Part shown: positions 36,083 through 44,845 of the stretch, in pieces
Position numbering within the stretch: position 1 is the first letter of the stretch
How the letters are laid out: every line of letters starts with the position of its first letter
Assembly (NCBI RefSeq): GCF_023197165.1
Contig: NZ_JALPRD010000003.1
Span: 428,235 to 492,234 of the forward strand
From: Sphingopyxis sp. MSC1_008
Lineage (GTDB): Bacteria; Pseudomonadota; Alphaproteobacteria; Sphingomonadales; Sphingomonadaceae
DNA length: 64,000 bases
Direction: 5' to 3'
The notes under the pieces: generated by a model
What the model saw: the letters and a program-made list of their open reading frames with translations, nothing else
Database searches by the model: none
What the model was told of the DNA's origin: nothing
Program-made: the position numbers and the translations under genes

Positions 36083-37011
36083 GACTCCTGCTCGTCCTGA
36101 TCTTCGCGCCGCTGATCTCGCTCGCGCTGATGTATTTCATCTTCCCCGGCCGCCTCGTTGCGATCGGACGCGCGCTGCTGCGGCGGCGCGGCGGGATGGT
36201 GCAAAAGAACGTTGTCGTCGACGGTCGCACATGGCCCTATCTGGAGGGCGGCGATCCGGCGAAACCGCTGTTGCTGCTCGTCCATGGCTTCGCGGGCGAC
36301 AAGGACAATTGGTCGATGATCGCGCCGTACCTCACGCGCGACTATCATGTCATCGCCCCCGACCTGCCGGGGTTCGGCGAGAATGAGCGCAATCCCGACC
36401 TTGCTTATGACCTGCAGGCGCAAACCACACGGCTGAAGGCCTTCGCCGACACCCTCGGGCTCCAGCGGCCGCATGTCGCGGGCAACAGCATGGGTGGCTG
36501 GATCGCTCTCCGCTACGCGATCGACTATCCCGACGCGCTCGCGACCCTGATCCTGCTCGACAACGCCGGGGTCAACGGCGCGAACGAAAGCGAGCTTCAG
36601 AAACAAGCGGCGAACGAGGATTATAATCCGCTCATCCTCGCCAGTCTGGAGGATGCCGACCGGCTGGTCGCAATGGTCGTGCATAAGCCGCCGCATATCC
36701 CCTCGCGGCTGAAGCCCGTGCTCTACGCCGACGGCCTCAAATATCGCGACCAGCTCGACAAGATCTTCTGGGTCATCGCGACCGAGGGGCGCGACCATCC
36801 GCTGAATGGCCGTCTTGGCGAAGTGAAGGTGCCGACGCTGATTATCTGGGGCCGCCATGACAAATTGCTCGACGTCAGCTGCGTGCCCGTGCTCGAAGCG
36901 GGCATCGCGGGAAGCGAGAGCCATATCTTCGAACATGTGGGCCATGTGCCGATGATCGAGGATCCGAAAGCGACCGCCGCGGTGATGAAGGGCTTTCTTG
37001 CCAAGCATTGA
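36079..37011 (+). CDS. Membrane-anchored alpha/beta hydrolase
   Basis: A 310-residue protein with an N-terminal hydrophobic anchor (LLLVLIFAPLISLALMYFIF). The hydrolase domain carries LLLVHGFAGDKDNW, the nucleophile in GNSMGGWIALRYA near residue 136, an Asp in IIWGRHDKLLD and the His in HVGHVPMIED. Overall it resembles lipase/esterase proteins such as LipA-type or MhpC-type hydrolases. The ATGA overlap with the preceding lipase gene places it in the lipid operon. The M. tuberculosis locus it resembles ends with the esterase LipQ. Confidence 0.85.
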   Translation: MRLLLVLIFAPLISLALMYFIFPGRLVAIGRALLRRRGGMVQKNVVVDGRTWPYLEGGDPAKPLLLLVHGFAGDKDNWSMIAPYLTRDYHVIAPDLPGFGENERNPDLAYDLQAQTTRLKAFADTLGLQRPHVAGNSMGGWIALRYAIDYPDALATLILLDNAGVNGANESELQKQAANEDYNPLILASLEDADRLVAMVVHKPPHIPSRLKPVLYADGLKYRDQLDKIFWVIATEGRDHPLNGRLGEVKVPTLIIWGRHDKLLDVSCVPVLEAGIAGSESHIFEHVGHVPMIEDPKATAAVMKGFLAKH

Positions 37012-37050
37012 AATGCGCGTCAGTCTCTCTTCGAAAATAGGGAGAGGCAG

Positions 37051-38052
37051 ATGCGGTTGAAGGTGGGGCTGCTCGGCGGGGGCAGCTGGGGGACGACGGT
37101 TGCCTCGGTCGTGTCGCGCAACGCGCCGATCACGCTGTGGGCACGCGATGCCGAGACCGTCGACGGCATCAATGCCGATAACGAGAACCGCAAATATCTT
37201 CCCGGGATCAAGCTGCCGCCGGGACTCCGCGCCACGAACGACCTCGCCGAAGTCGTTGCGGGATCCGATGTCCTCGTCATGGGCGTGCCGTCGCACAGCT
37301 TCCGAGCCGTGCTCGAAGAGGCGCGCAATCATTTGCGCCCGTGGGTGCCGGTGATAAGCCTGACCAAGGGGCTCGAATTGTCATCGGGCAAACGCATGAC
37401 CGAGCTGATCGAGGAAGTGCTCCCCGGCCACCCGGTCGGCGTGCTCACCGGGCCGAACCTCGCGCGCGAGATCATGACCGGGCAAGCGGCGGCGAGCGTC
37501 TTGTCGATGGAGGACGAGATCGTCGTGCGCGCGCTCCAGCCCGTGTTCCACTCGGGGCTGTTCCGCGTCTACACCAACACCGACCTCTTAGGTTGCGAAC
37601 TCGGCGGGGTGCTCAAGAATATCATCGCGATCGCCGTCGGCATGGGCGACGGGCTCGGCGCCGGCGACAACACGCGCTCGGCGCTGATGACGCGCGGGCT
37701 TTCGGAGATTACCCGGCTCGGCGTCGCGATGGGTGGGCGGGCAGAGACGTTTGCGGGACTCACCGGCATGGGCGATTTGATCGCGACCTGCACCAGCCCG
37801 CTGTCGCGCAACCGCCATGTCGGCGTCGAACTCGGCAAGGGGCGCCCGATCGACGAGATCATCGCGGGCATGAACATGGTCGCCGAGGGGGTGAAGAGCG
37901 CGCCGACGGTGATCGCGCTCGCCGAAAAGCACGGCCTCGACATGCCGATCGCGCGCGACGTGTATGATGTGACGCAGGGCAAACGCAGCGCGCAGGACGT
38001 GTTTCGCGGCCTCCTTCGCTCCGCTGTCGGCGACGAAGCGCATCCCGGATGA
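37051..38052 (+). CDS. gpsA: NAD(P)H-dependent glycerol-3-phosphate dehydrogenase
   Basis: Reduces DHAP to glycerol-3-phosphate for phospholipid and neutral-lipid synthesis. It has 333 residues. GLLGGGSWGTTVAS binds the cofactor, and VGVLTGPNLAREIM and the Lys/Asn segment GGVLKNIIAIAVGMGDGL are catalytic. It follows the hydrolase gene by 39 bp and supplies the substrate for PlsB in the same transcription unit. Confidence 0.96.
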   Translation: MRLKVGLLGGGSWGTTVASVVSRNAPITLWARDAETVDGINADNENRKYLPGIKLPPGLRATNDLAEVVAGSDVLVMGVPSHSFRAVLEEARNHLRPWVPVISLTKGLELSSGKRMTELIEEVLPGHPVGVLTGPNLAREIMTGQAAASVLSMEDEIVVRALQPVFHSGLFRVYTNTDLLGCELGGVLKNIIAIAVGMGDGLGAGDNTRSALMTRGLSEITRLGVAMGGRAETFAGLTGMGDLIATCTSPLSRNRHVGVELGKGRPIDEIIAGMNMVAEGVKSAPTVIALAEKHGLDMPIARDVYDVTQGKRSAQDVFRGLLRSAVGDEAHPG

Positions 38053-38164
38053 GCGTTTCCGCCGTGACCCGTGCCATTTCAGCGATCAGCCGGGAAGAAA
38101 TCGGCCGCGCGCTTCGTTAACTCCCCTGACCGCCCCGAACGGGCGGGCAATCAGGAGATGGACG

Positions 38165-38503
38165 ATGAAAAAGTGGACCACCCTAGCCGCAATTCTGGCG
38201 CTCCCCGCCACGGCCGCCGTGGCCGCCGTTCCTTATCGCGCGATGCCGCCGGGATTCGAGGCGCCGCACATTCGCACCAGCCCCATCGCGGGCGTCGTCA
38301 ATCAGCAATGGTATAACTACAAAGCCGACATTCTCGAGGCCGAGAAGGAGCTGACCAGCGACCTTCGCCATTCGACCGACCGCGAAGATCGCTGGGACGC
38401 GTGGGATGAATGGGAGACCGAGGTGGTCGACGCCGACAAGGATTATGTGAAGGAAATGCGCAAGAAGGGCTATCGCACCGGCCGCGTGACGGTCGGCGGA
38501 TAG
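38165..38503 (+). CDS. Small exported protein
   Basis: A 112-residue protein with a signal peptide (LAAILALPATAAVAA) and a charged, helical mature part rich in D, E, K and W (YNYKADILEAEKELTSDLRH, WDAWDEWETEVVDADKDY). AATCAGGAGATGGACG gives a good ribosome site. A CCGCCC/GGGCGG hairpin (38130-38146) lies in its leader. A strong terminator follows. No family is recognised; it is likely periplasmic. Confidence 0.75.
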   Translation: MKKWTTLAAILALPATAAVAAVPYRAMPPGFEAPHIRTSPIAGVVNQQWYNYKADILEAEKELTSDLRHSTDREDRWDAWDEWETEVVDADKDYVKEMRKKGYRTGRVTVGG

Positions 38504-38544
38504 GCTTTCCCAAGTTCCCCGGAGCCTTGCTCTGGGTCGCAGGG

Positions 38545-38583
38545 AAGGACGGGTGTCATGGGGCACCCGTCCTTTCTTGTTTT
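38545..38583 (+). terminator. Rho-independent terminator
   Basis: Perfect 11-bp stem AAGGACGGGTG / CACCCGTCCTT with an 8-base loop, followed by TCTTGTTTT. It ends the transcript of the small exported protein, and perhaps of the lipid operon. Confidence 0.85.
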
Positions 38584-38596
38584 AGTTCATTTCAAT

Positions 38597-38669
38597 CGTC
38601 ATTCCCGCGAAAGCGGGAACCCCAGCGAGCGGACGTCGCAACTGGGTTCCCGCTTTCGCGGGAATGACG
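38597..38669. repeat. Inverted pair of palindromes, type GTCATTCCCGCGAAAGCGGG
   Basis: Two near-perfect inverse copies of about 28 bp: CGTCATTCCCGCGAAAGCGG leftwards and its inverse to the right, 17 bp apart. They lie between the terminator and the end of the thioredoxin-like gene. The core (GCGAAAGCGGG) is related to the GCGAAGGCGGG core of the other pairs. Confidence 0.8.
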
Positions 38670-38691
38670 AAGTTTTTTCGTACTTCGGGGT

Positions 38692-39315
38692 TTATTTTCG
38701 ACCCTCGGCCAGCAGCGCCTGCGCTTCCTTGCCCTGCCAATCGATCGCGCCCACGACGCGCCAGATTTCGCGGCCCTCGGTGTCATAATAGATGCTCGTC
38801 GGCAGCGCGCTATTCGCGGCGTCGAGCAGGCCGTTCTGCGGATCGATATAGGGCTGCAGCGCCTTCAGTTCCGCCTTCTGGAACCACGGGTCGACGATCT
38901 CGGCACCCTGCAAATCCTGCGCCACCGCGATCACCGTCATGGCATCGCCGCTTTTCGCCGCGAGCGCGTCGAGCGTCGGCATTTCGGCGACGCACGGCGC
39001 GCACCAGGTCGCCCAGAGGTTGACGAGCAGCGGACGCCCACGAAACGAAGCCAGCGTCACCGGGGCGTCGTCAGGTCCGCGAAAGCCTGCCGCCGGCGCC
39101 GGCGCGCCCTTGTGGCTGCGATCGACAATATACTCGAACTGCCCCGGCCCCTTGGCTTGGCCCGCCGAAACATTTGCTTGGCCTTGCCCCGCTTGCCCGT
39201 CCGGCTGCTTTTCCCTATCGCAGCCGGCGATTGATCCGGCCAGAAGCACGGCGAGGATCGCAAGGGACGGATTTGGGACGCGGCGGATGGCGAATACTCC
39301 GGACAGCAACAGCAT
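38692..39315 (-). CDS. TlpA-like thioredoxin-fold lipoprotein
   Basis: A 207-residue protein with a lipoprotein signal ([15 protein letters not shown], lipobox SIAGC) and a linker rich in Gly and Gln. The thioredoxin domain carries [20 protein letters not shown], so WCAPC is the redox site. It is a periplasmic thiol reductase, probably for cytochrome c or secreted proteins. ATG 39315 lacks a ribosome site, and its 5' end overlaps argH on the other strand by 29 bp (to 39287). Confidence 0.85.
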   Translation of the reverse strand: MLLLSGVFAIRRVPNPSLAILAVLLAGSIAGCDREKQPDGQAGQGQANVSAGQAKGPGQFEYIVDRSHKGAPAPAAGFRGPDDAPVTLASFRGRPLLVNLWATWCAPCVAEMPTLDALAAKSGDAMTVIAVAQDLQGAEIVDPWFQKAELKALQPYIDPQNGLLDAANSALPTSIYYDTEGREIWRVVGAIDWQGKEAQALLAEGRK

Positions 39316-40690
39316 GTGGGGCGGCCGCTTCGGTGGCGGACCCGCGGCGATCATGCAAGAGATTAACGCGTCGATCCCCGTCGACAAGCGTCTGTGGGAA
39401 GAAGATATCGCCGCGAGCCGTGCGCATGCCGCGATGCTCGGCGCCGCGGGCATCATCGCCGCCGACGATGCGGTGGTGATCGACCGCGGCCTTGCGCAGA
39501 TCGCCGATGAATTCGCCGCGAATGGCGTGCCCGTCGACCTCAGCCTCGAAGACATCCACATGACCGTCGAATCGCGGCTGAAGGAGCTGGTCGGCGAGGC
39601 TGCCGGGCGCCTCCACACCGCGCGCTCGCGCAACGATCAGGTCGCGACCGATTTTCGCCTGTGGACGCGCACCGCGTGCGAGCGCATCGATGCGGGATTG
39701 CAGGCGATCCAGACCGCGCTGCTCGCGCGCGCCGACGAACATGCCGACAGCATCATGCCCGGCTTCACGCACCTGCAGGTCGCGCAGCCGGTAACGCTCG
39801 GCCACCACCTCCTCGCCTATGTCGAGATGTTCGGCCGCGATCACAGCCGATTCGTCGACGCCCGCGCGCGCCTCAACGAATCGCCGCTCGGCGCCGCCGC
39901 GCTCGCGGGCACGGGCTTTCCGGTCGACCGCCACGCGACCGCCGCGGCGCTCGGTTTCGACCGCCCGATGGCGAACAGCATCGACGCCGTGTCGGACCGC
40001 GACTTCGCGCTCGAATTCTGCGCCTCGGCGTCGATTGCCGCGATCCATTTGTCGCGCCTCGCCGAGGAAATCGTGATCTGGGCGAGTCAGCCCTTCGGCT
40101 TCATCAGCCTGCCCGACGCCTGGTCGACGGGCAGCTCGATCATGCCGCAAAAGCGCAATCCCGACGCCGCCGAGCTGGTGCGTGGGCGCGCGGGCCTGCT
40201 GCTCGGCGCCTTCCAGCGGCTCGCGGTGATCGTGAAGGGCCTGCCGCTCACCTATTCGAAGGATTTGCAGGACGACAAGGAAACCGTTTTCGGCGCCTTC
40301 GACGCGCTCGCGCTGTCGCTCGCCGCGATGACCGGCATGGTCGAAACGCTGACCTTCCGCACCGACCGCATGCGCGCGCTTGCCGCGTCGGGCTATTCGA
40401 CCGCGACCGACCTCGCCGACTGGCTGGTGCGAGAGGCGGGACTGCCGTTCCGCGAGGCGCATCATGTTGTCGGTTCGTGCGTCAAGCGCGCCGAGGAACT
40501 GGGCGTCGAGCTATCGGCGCTGCCTGCAACCGACGCCGCGGCAATCCACGCCGCGGTCACGCCCGACGTGCTCGCGGCGCTGACCGTCGAGGCATCGGTC
40601 GCCAGCCGCTTGAGCTATGGCGGGACCGCGCCCGAACGGGTAAGGCAGGCCATCGCCGCGGCCCGTGCGGCGCTCGAAGGAATGATTTGA
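39287..40690 (+). CDS. argH: Argininosuccinate lyase
   Basis: Splits argininosuccinate to arginine and fumarate, the last step of arginine synthesis. It has 467 residues. [10 protein letters not shown] at the N-terminus, [15 protein letters not shown], and the fumarase/lyase signature [17 protein letters not shown] near residue 283 (catalytic Ser loop) are visible. ATG 39287 is used; ATG 39314 is also in frame. Its stop overlaps the start of the lipoprotein gene. Confidence 0.96.
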   Translation: MANTPDSNSMWGGRFGGGPAAIMQEINASIPVDKRLWEEDIAASRAHAAMLGAAGIIAADDAVVIDRGLAQIADEFAANGVPVDLSLEDIHMTVESRLKELVGEAAGRLHTARSRNDQVATDFRLWTRTACERIDAGLQAIQTALLARADEHADSIMPGFTHLQVAQPVTLGHHLLAYVEMFGRDHSRFVDARARLNESPLGAAALAGTGFPVDRHATAAALGFDRPMANSIDAVSDRDFALEFCASASIAAIHLSRLAEEIVIWASQPFGFISLPDAWSTGSSIMPQKRNPDAAELVRGRAGLLLGAFQRLAVIVKGLPLTYSKDLQDDKETVFGAFDALALSLAAMTGMVETLTFRTDRMRALAASGYSTATDLADWLVREAGLPFREAHHVVGSCVKRAEELGVELSALPATDAAAIHAAVTPDVLAALTVEASVASRLSYGGTAPERVRQAIAAARAALEGMI

Positions 40691-40941
40691 TGGCGACCAA
40701 GCGGCTCATCATCACAACGCTCGCCGCCACCGCGCTGCTCGGCGCGTGCGGCAGCAAGGTAGATCTGAAGCCCGTTGCAGGCCAGCCTGCACCGGTGATT
40801 CCCGTCGGCGCCACCCGCGCCCCGACTACGGAGGAGCTTACGACGCCTGACGCGCAGGCCCGGCCCGCGCGCAGCGACGAACTTCTCAAACGGTCCGAAC
40901 AACGCGAACCCGACGATTTTGATCTGCCGCCTCCGGGCTGA
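40690..40941 (+). CDS. Small lipoprotein upstream of lysA (LptM-like)
   Basis: An 83-residue lipoprotein with the signal ITTLAATALLGACG (lipobox LLGAC). The mature part is short and Pro-rich, starting CGSKVDLKPVAGQPAP. Its ATG overlaps the argH stop, and lysA follows after 18 bp. A small lipoprotein before lysA/dapF is common, and some belong to the LptM (YifL) family that helps assemble the LPS translocon. That assignment is inferred from position and pattern. Confidence 0.7.
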   Translation: MATKRLIITTLAATALLGACGSKVDLKPVAGQPAPVIPVGATRAPTTEELTTPDAQARPARSDELLKRSEQREPDDFDLPPPG

Positions 40942-40959
40942 GCCTCAGGACTTTTATCG

Positions 40960-42225
40960 ATGAATCATTTTGAACTTCGTGACGGCGTGATGCACGCCGA
41001 AGACATTCCCTTGCCGCGCATTGCCGAAGAAATCGGCACCCCCGTCTATGTCTATTCGCGCGCGACGCTCGAACGCCATGCACAGGCGTTCCGCAACGGG
41101 CTGAAGGATGTTCCCAAGAAGCACCTCGCCTTTGCGATCAAGAGCAACCCCAACCTTGGCGTGCTGCGCGTTCTCGCGCGGCAGGGCTATGGCGCCGATG
41201 TCGTATCGGGCGGCGAACTCGAACGCGCGCTGGCGGCGGGCATGGCGGCCGAGGACATCGTCTTTTCGGGCGTCGGCAAGACGCGCGCCGAGCTTGCCCA
41301 AGGGCTCGACCGCGGCATCGGCCAGTTCAACATCGAGCATGAGCCCGAGGGTATCGCGCTTGCCGAGATCGCGCTCGCCAAGGAAATGACCGCGCCCGCC
41401 GTCCTTCGCGTCAATCCCGACGTCGACGCGGGCACCCATGCCAAAATCTCGACCGGCAAGGCCGATAACAAGTTCGGCGTCGGGATCGACGTCGCGCCCG
41501 AAATCTTCGCCCGGTTGTCGGCGCTGCCGGGGCTCAACTTGCGCGGCATCGCGGTCCATATCGGCAGCCAGCTGACCAGCCTCGCCCCGTTCGAGGCGGC
41601 GTTCAAGCGCGTGGGCGAGCTCGTCGCCGACCTGCGCGCCGCGGGACACAGCATCACCCATGTCGACCTCGGCGGCGGGCTTGGCGTGCCGTATCGGGCG
41701 GGCGACAATATCATTCCGCCGTCGCCCGCCGATTATGGCGCGATGGTCGCGCGGGTAACGCGCGATTGGGACGTCACGCTGATGTTCGAGCCCGGCCGCG
41801 TCATCGCGGGCAATTCGGGGGTTTTGCTGACCGAGACATTGTGGGTGAAACCCGGCGCAACGCACCCCTTCGTCATCGTCGATGCGGCGATGAACGACCT
41901 TGCCAGGCCCGCGCTCTATGACGCCTGGCACGATTTCGTCGCGGTAACGCCGTCGGGCGAGACGATGACCGCGTCGATCGTCGGGCCGGTCTGCGAAACC
42001 GGCGACACCTTTGCGCGCGACCGGCTGATCGACAAGGTCGAGGCGGGTGACCTCGCGGTTTTCTGCAGCGCGGGCGCTTATGGCGCGACGATGGCGTCGA
42101 CCTATAACAGCCGCAGCCTCGTTCCCGAGGTCCTCGTCGACGGCGACCGCTATGCCGTCGTCGCCGACCGCATCACGGCGGGCACGATCATGGCCGCCGA
42201 ACGCGTGCCCGACTGGATCGACTGA
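40960..42225 (+). CDS. lysA: Diaminopimelate decarboxylase
   Basis: PLP enzyme that makes lysine from meso-diaminopimelate. It has 421 residues. The PLP lysine is in FAIKSNPN near residue 61. VHIGSQLTSLAPFEAA and DLGGGLGVPY bind PLP phosphate, and GPVCETGDTFARDR and CSAGAYGATMAS are from the C-terminal domain. It forms a unit with argH and the small lipoprotein gene. Confidence 0.97.
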   Translation: MNHFELRDGVMHAEDIPLPRIAEEIGTPVYVYSRATLERHAQAFRNGLKDVPKKHLAFAIKSNPNLGVLRVLARQGYGADVVSGGELERALAAGMAAEDIVFSGVGKTRAELAQGLDRGIGQFNIEHEPEGIALAEIALAKEMTAPAVLRVNPDVDAGTHAKISTGKADNKFGVGIDVAPEIFARLSALPGLNLRGIAVHIGSQLTSLAPFEAAFKRVGELVADLRAAGHSITHVDLGGGLGVPYRAGDNIIPPSPADYGAMVARVTRDWDVTLMFEPGRVIAGNSGVLLTETLWVKPGATHPFVIVDAAMNDLARPALYDAWHDFVAVTPSGETMTASIVGPVCETGDTFARDRLIDKVEAGDLAVFCSAGAYGATMASTYNSRSLVPEVLVDGDRYAVVADRITAGTIMAAERVPDWID

Positions 42226-42298
42226 GGCGGGTCATGGGGCGGGGGGTCGAAGCCCTGCCTAGGTTGAAAATACCGGATCGGTCGGCGAGAGTAGGAAT

Positions 42299-42832
42299 AT
42301 GAGGCCGACCGATCCGATACAGATTAGCCAGGTGGAGGATTTTCCGACCGCCGCGTTTGCCGCGTGCGATTTTTCGTTCGACATCTCGCAGGCCATCGTC
42401 TTTCCGTATGATGATCCGCGCCAGCTCCATCCTGTCCCGTCGCGGCGCAAGGATTATGGCTGGGATCCTGCCGACTGGGATGGCGCGACATCGGGGTGGA
42501 AGGCTCTTTTCATCGCGCGATCGAACGACCATGTCGTGGGCTATGCCAGGATGTCCGAATATTGGAACGGGATGGCGGACCTTGCGGAAATCGCGGTCGA
42601 CCGGCGGGCGCGGGGACGCGGAGTGGCGGCCGCGCTCTTGGCAAGGGTCGAGGGCTGCGCCCTTGATAAGGGTTTCGGACTGATCCGTCTGGAAACCCAA
42701 TCGAACAACCCTGCGGCTTGCCGGGTTTATGCGCGCGCCGGCTATACGCTGGGCGGCTTCGACCATAAGCTTTACGCGGACGGGCCTCATGAGGGCGAAG
42801 TCGCGCTCTTCTGGTACAAGGATCTGCGATGA
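42299..42832 (+). CDS. GNAT-family acetyltransferase
   Basis: A 177-residue GCN5-type N-acetyltransferase. The acetyl-CoA motif is in AEIAVDRRARGRGVAAALLA (RxRGxG) near residues 95-115, followed by LETQSNNPAACRVYARAGY. The N-terminal half has the usual substrate-binding strands. The target is unknown. Confidence 0.88.
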   Translation: MRPTDPIQISQVEDFPTAAFAACDFSFDISQAIVFPYDDPRQLHPVPSRRKDYGWDPADWDGATSGWKALFIARSNDHVVGYARMSEYWNGMADLAEIAVDRRARGRGVAAALLARVEGCALDKGFGLIRLETQSNNPAACRVYARAGYTLGGFDHKLYADGPHEGEVALFWYKDLR

Positions 42833-42902
42833 AAGCGGCTCGGCTTTCTCGATCCGCTGCGGGCTCGCTGCCGGGGCCGGCGAACAATGGCAGGACCGTC
42901 TG

Positions 42903-43673
42903 ATGCACCAGTTTCCCGTCTTTCTCAATTTGCGCGGCCGCACAGTCGTGTTGGTCGGAGAGGGGGAAGCCGCCGATGCCAAGGCGCGGCTGATCGTGCG
43001 CGCGGGCGGGCGGATCGTGCCGGCGTGGGAAGACGGCGCGACGATCGCTTTTGTCGCGCTCGACGATGAAGACGAGGCGCGCGCCGCGGCGCAGGCGCTT
43101 CGCGCGCGAGGGCTTCTCGTCAATGTCGTCGACCGTCCCGCTCTTTGCGATTTCACCACCCCGGCGATCGTCGACCGTGCGCCGGTGACGATCGCGATCG
43201 GGACAGGCGGCGCGTCGGCGGGCCTTGCCAAAGCCGTCCGTCAGCGCATCGAAACCTTGCTCCCCGCCCGCCTCGGCGCGCTCGCTTCGGCGCTTCACGC
43301 CGCGCGCGACGCGATGAAGGCGCGCTGGCCCGCCGCCGCCGACCGCCGCCGCGCAATCGATGCCGCGCTCGCGGGCGGCGGCGCGCTCGATCCGCTCGAT
43401 GCCGATGCGGCCGACAAGGTCGAAAGCTGGCTGGCGAGCGAACCGCGGGTCCAGCCGTCGCGCCTCGAAGCCATCGCGCTGCTAAGTGCCGACCCCGACG
43501 ACCTTACCCTCCGCGCCGCGCGCCTGCTCGGCGAGGCCGATCATATCTTCCACCCGGCGGACGTGCCCGCCGCCATCCTCGACCGCGCGCGCGCCGACGC
43601 GGTGCGGCACACCGCCGACGCGCCGCCCAGCGATCCGCCGCCCGGCCTGTCGATCTGGCTTTCGCCCTCGTGA
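42903..43673 (+). CDS. Siroheme synthase, precorrin-2 dehydrogenase/ferrochelatase type (CysG N-part)
   Basis: A 256-residue protein with the Met8/CysG-N fold. LRGRTVVLVGEGEAADAKAR binds NAD; DFTTPAIVDRAPVTIAIGTG and AGLAKAVRQRIETLLP are conserved. It would convert precorrin-2 to siroheme. The methyltransferase half of CysG is absent, so a separate cobA must exist. The C-terminal 60 residues are Ala/Asp-rich and not typical. The aminotransferase gene overlaps its stop. Confidence 0.85.
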   Translation: MHQFPVFLNLRGRTVVLVGEGEAADAKARLIVRAGGRIVPAWEDGATIAFVALDDEDEARAAAQALRARGLLVNVVDRPALCDFTTPAIVDRAPVTIAIGTGGASAGLAKAVRQRIETLLPARLGALASALHAARDAMKARWPAAADRRRAIDAALAGGGALDPLDADAADKVESWLASEPRVQPSRLEAIALLSADPDDLTLRAARLLGEADHIFHPADVPAAILDRARADAVRHTADAPPSDPPPGLSIWLSPS

Positions 43674-44845
43674 GTCCGGCCCACCCACTCTACGCGGCGA
43701 TGGAGCCGACGATTTTCGAGCATATGTCGGGGCTCGCGCGGGCGCATGACGCGATCAACCTCGGGCAGGGCTTTCCCGACGAGCCGCCGCATCGCGACAT
43801 GATCGCCGCCGCGGCGCGCGCGCTCGCCGAAAAGTCGAACCAATATCCGCCGGCGTTCGGGCTGCCCGAACTGCGTGACGCGGTGTGCGCCTTCTATGCC
43901 CGGCGGCAGGGACTTATGCTGACCCGCGAGCAGGTAATCGTGACCTCGGGCGCGACAGAAGCGCTGGCGGCAGCCATCCTCGCGTTCGTCGCGCCGGGCG
44001 ACGAGGTGATCCTGTTCCAGCCCGCCTATGACAGCTATGCGCCGATGGTGCGCCGCGCCGGCGGCACCCCGGTCTCGATCGCGCTAACCCCGCCCGATTG
44101 GCGCTATGATGCCGGGCAGCTCGCGGCGGCGATCACGCCGCGCACCCGCGTCCTGATCCTCAACGATCCGCTCAATCCGGCGGGCACCGTCGCCAGCAAA
44201 GCCGAACTCGCGATGATCGCCGACGCCTGTGTGCGCCACGATCTCGTCGCGATCTGCGACGAGGTCTGGGAGGATGTCCGCTTCGACGGGACGCCGCATC
44301 GTTCGCTGATGTCTTTCCCGGGCATGGCCGACCGCGCGGTGAAGATCGGCTCGGCGGGCAAGATTTTCGGCCTGACAGGGTGGAAGACGGGCTGGCTATG
44401 CGCCCCGCCCCAGATGGCGACCGCGCTCGGCCGCGCGCATCAGTTCCTGACCTTTACAACGCCGCCCGCGCTGCAATGGGCGGTGGCGGAGGGGCTGGGC
44501 CGGCCCGACAGTTGGTTCGCACCGCAGCGTGAGGGGTGGTCCGCATCGCGTCGGCGTCTGGCGGAAGCGCTGGCGGCCGCCGGCTTCACCGTCCTGCCGA
44601 ACGCCGCGACCTGGTTCCTGTGCATCGACCTCGCCGCATCGGGGATCGCGCTGTCCGACCGCGAATTCAGCGAACGCGCGGTAAGCGAAGCGGGGGTCGC
44701 CTCGATCCCCGTCTCGGCGCTCTTCGAAGGCGATGGCCCGCGCCACATCCTGCGCCTCTGCTTCGCGAAAGAGGGCGCGCTACTCGACGAGGCGGTCCGC
44801 CGCCTCGCCGCCTTTCGCGACACATTGCACGCAGAAAAAGCCTAG
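43670..44845 (+). CDS. PLP-dependent aminotransferase (class I/II, YbdL-like)
   Basis: A 391-residue aspartate-fold aminotransferase. The PLP lysine is in IGSAGKIFGLTGWKTGW near residue 230; NDPLNPAGTV and CDEVWEDV are the Asn and Asp/Tyr segments. Overall it is close to methionine/kynurenine aminotransferases of the YbdL group. The start is GTG 43670, inside the siroheme-synthase stop (GTGA), which gives the usual N-terminus NPLYAAMxxTIFE-like. The donor is unknown. Confidence 0.9.
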   Translation: MSPAHPLYAAMEPTIFEHMSGLARAHDAINLGQGFPDEPPHRDMIAAAARALAEKSNQYPPAFGLPELRDAVCAFYARRQGLMLTREQVIVTSGATEALAAAILAFVAPGDEVILFQPAYDSYAPMVRRAGGTPVSIALTPPDWRYDAGQLAAAITPRTRVLILNDPLNPAGTVASKAELAMIADACVRHDLVAICDEVWEDVRFDGTPHRSLMSFPGMADRAVKIGSAGKIFGLTGWKTGWLCAPPQMATALGRAHQFLTFTTPPALQWAVAEGLGRPDSWFAPQREGWSASRRRLAEALAAAGFTVLPNAATWFLCIDLAASGIALSDREFSERAVSEAGVASIPVSALFEGDGPRHILRLCFAKEGALLDEAVRRLAAFRDTLHAEKA

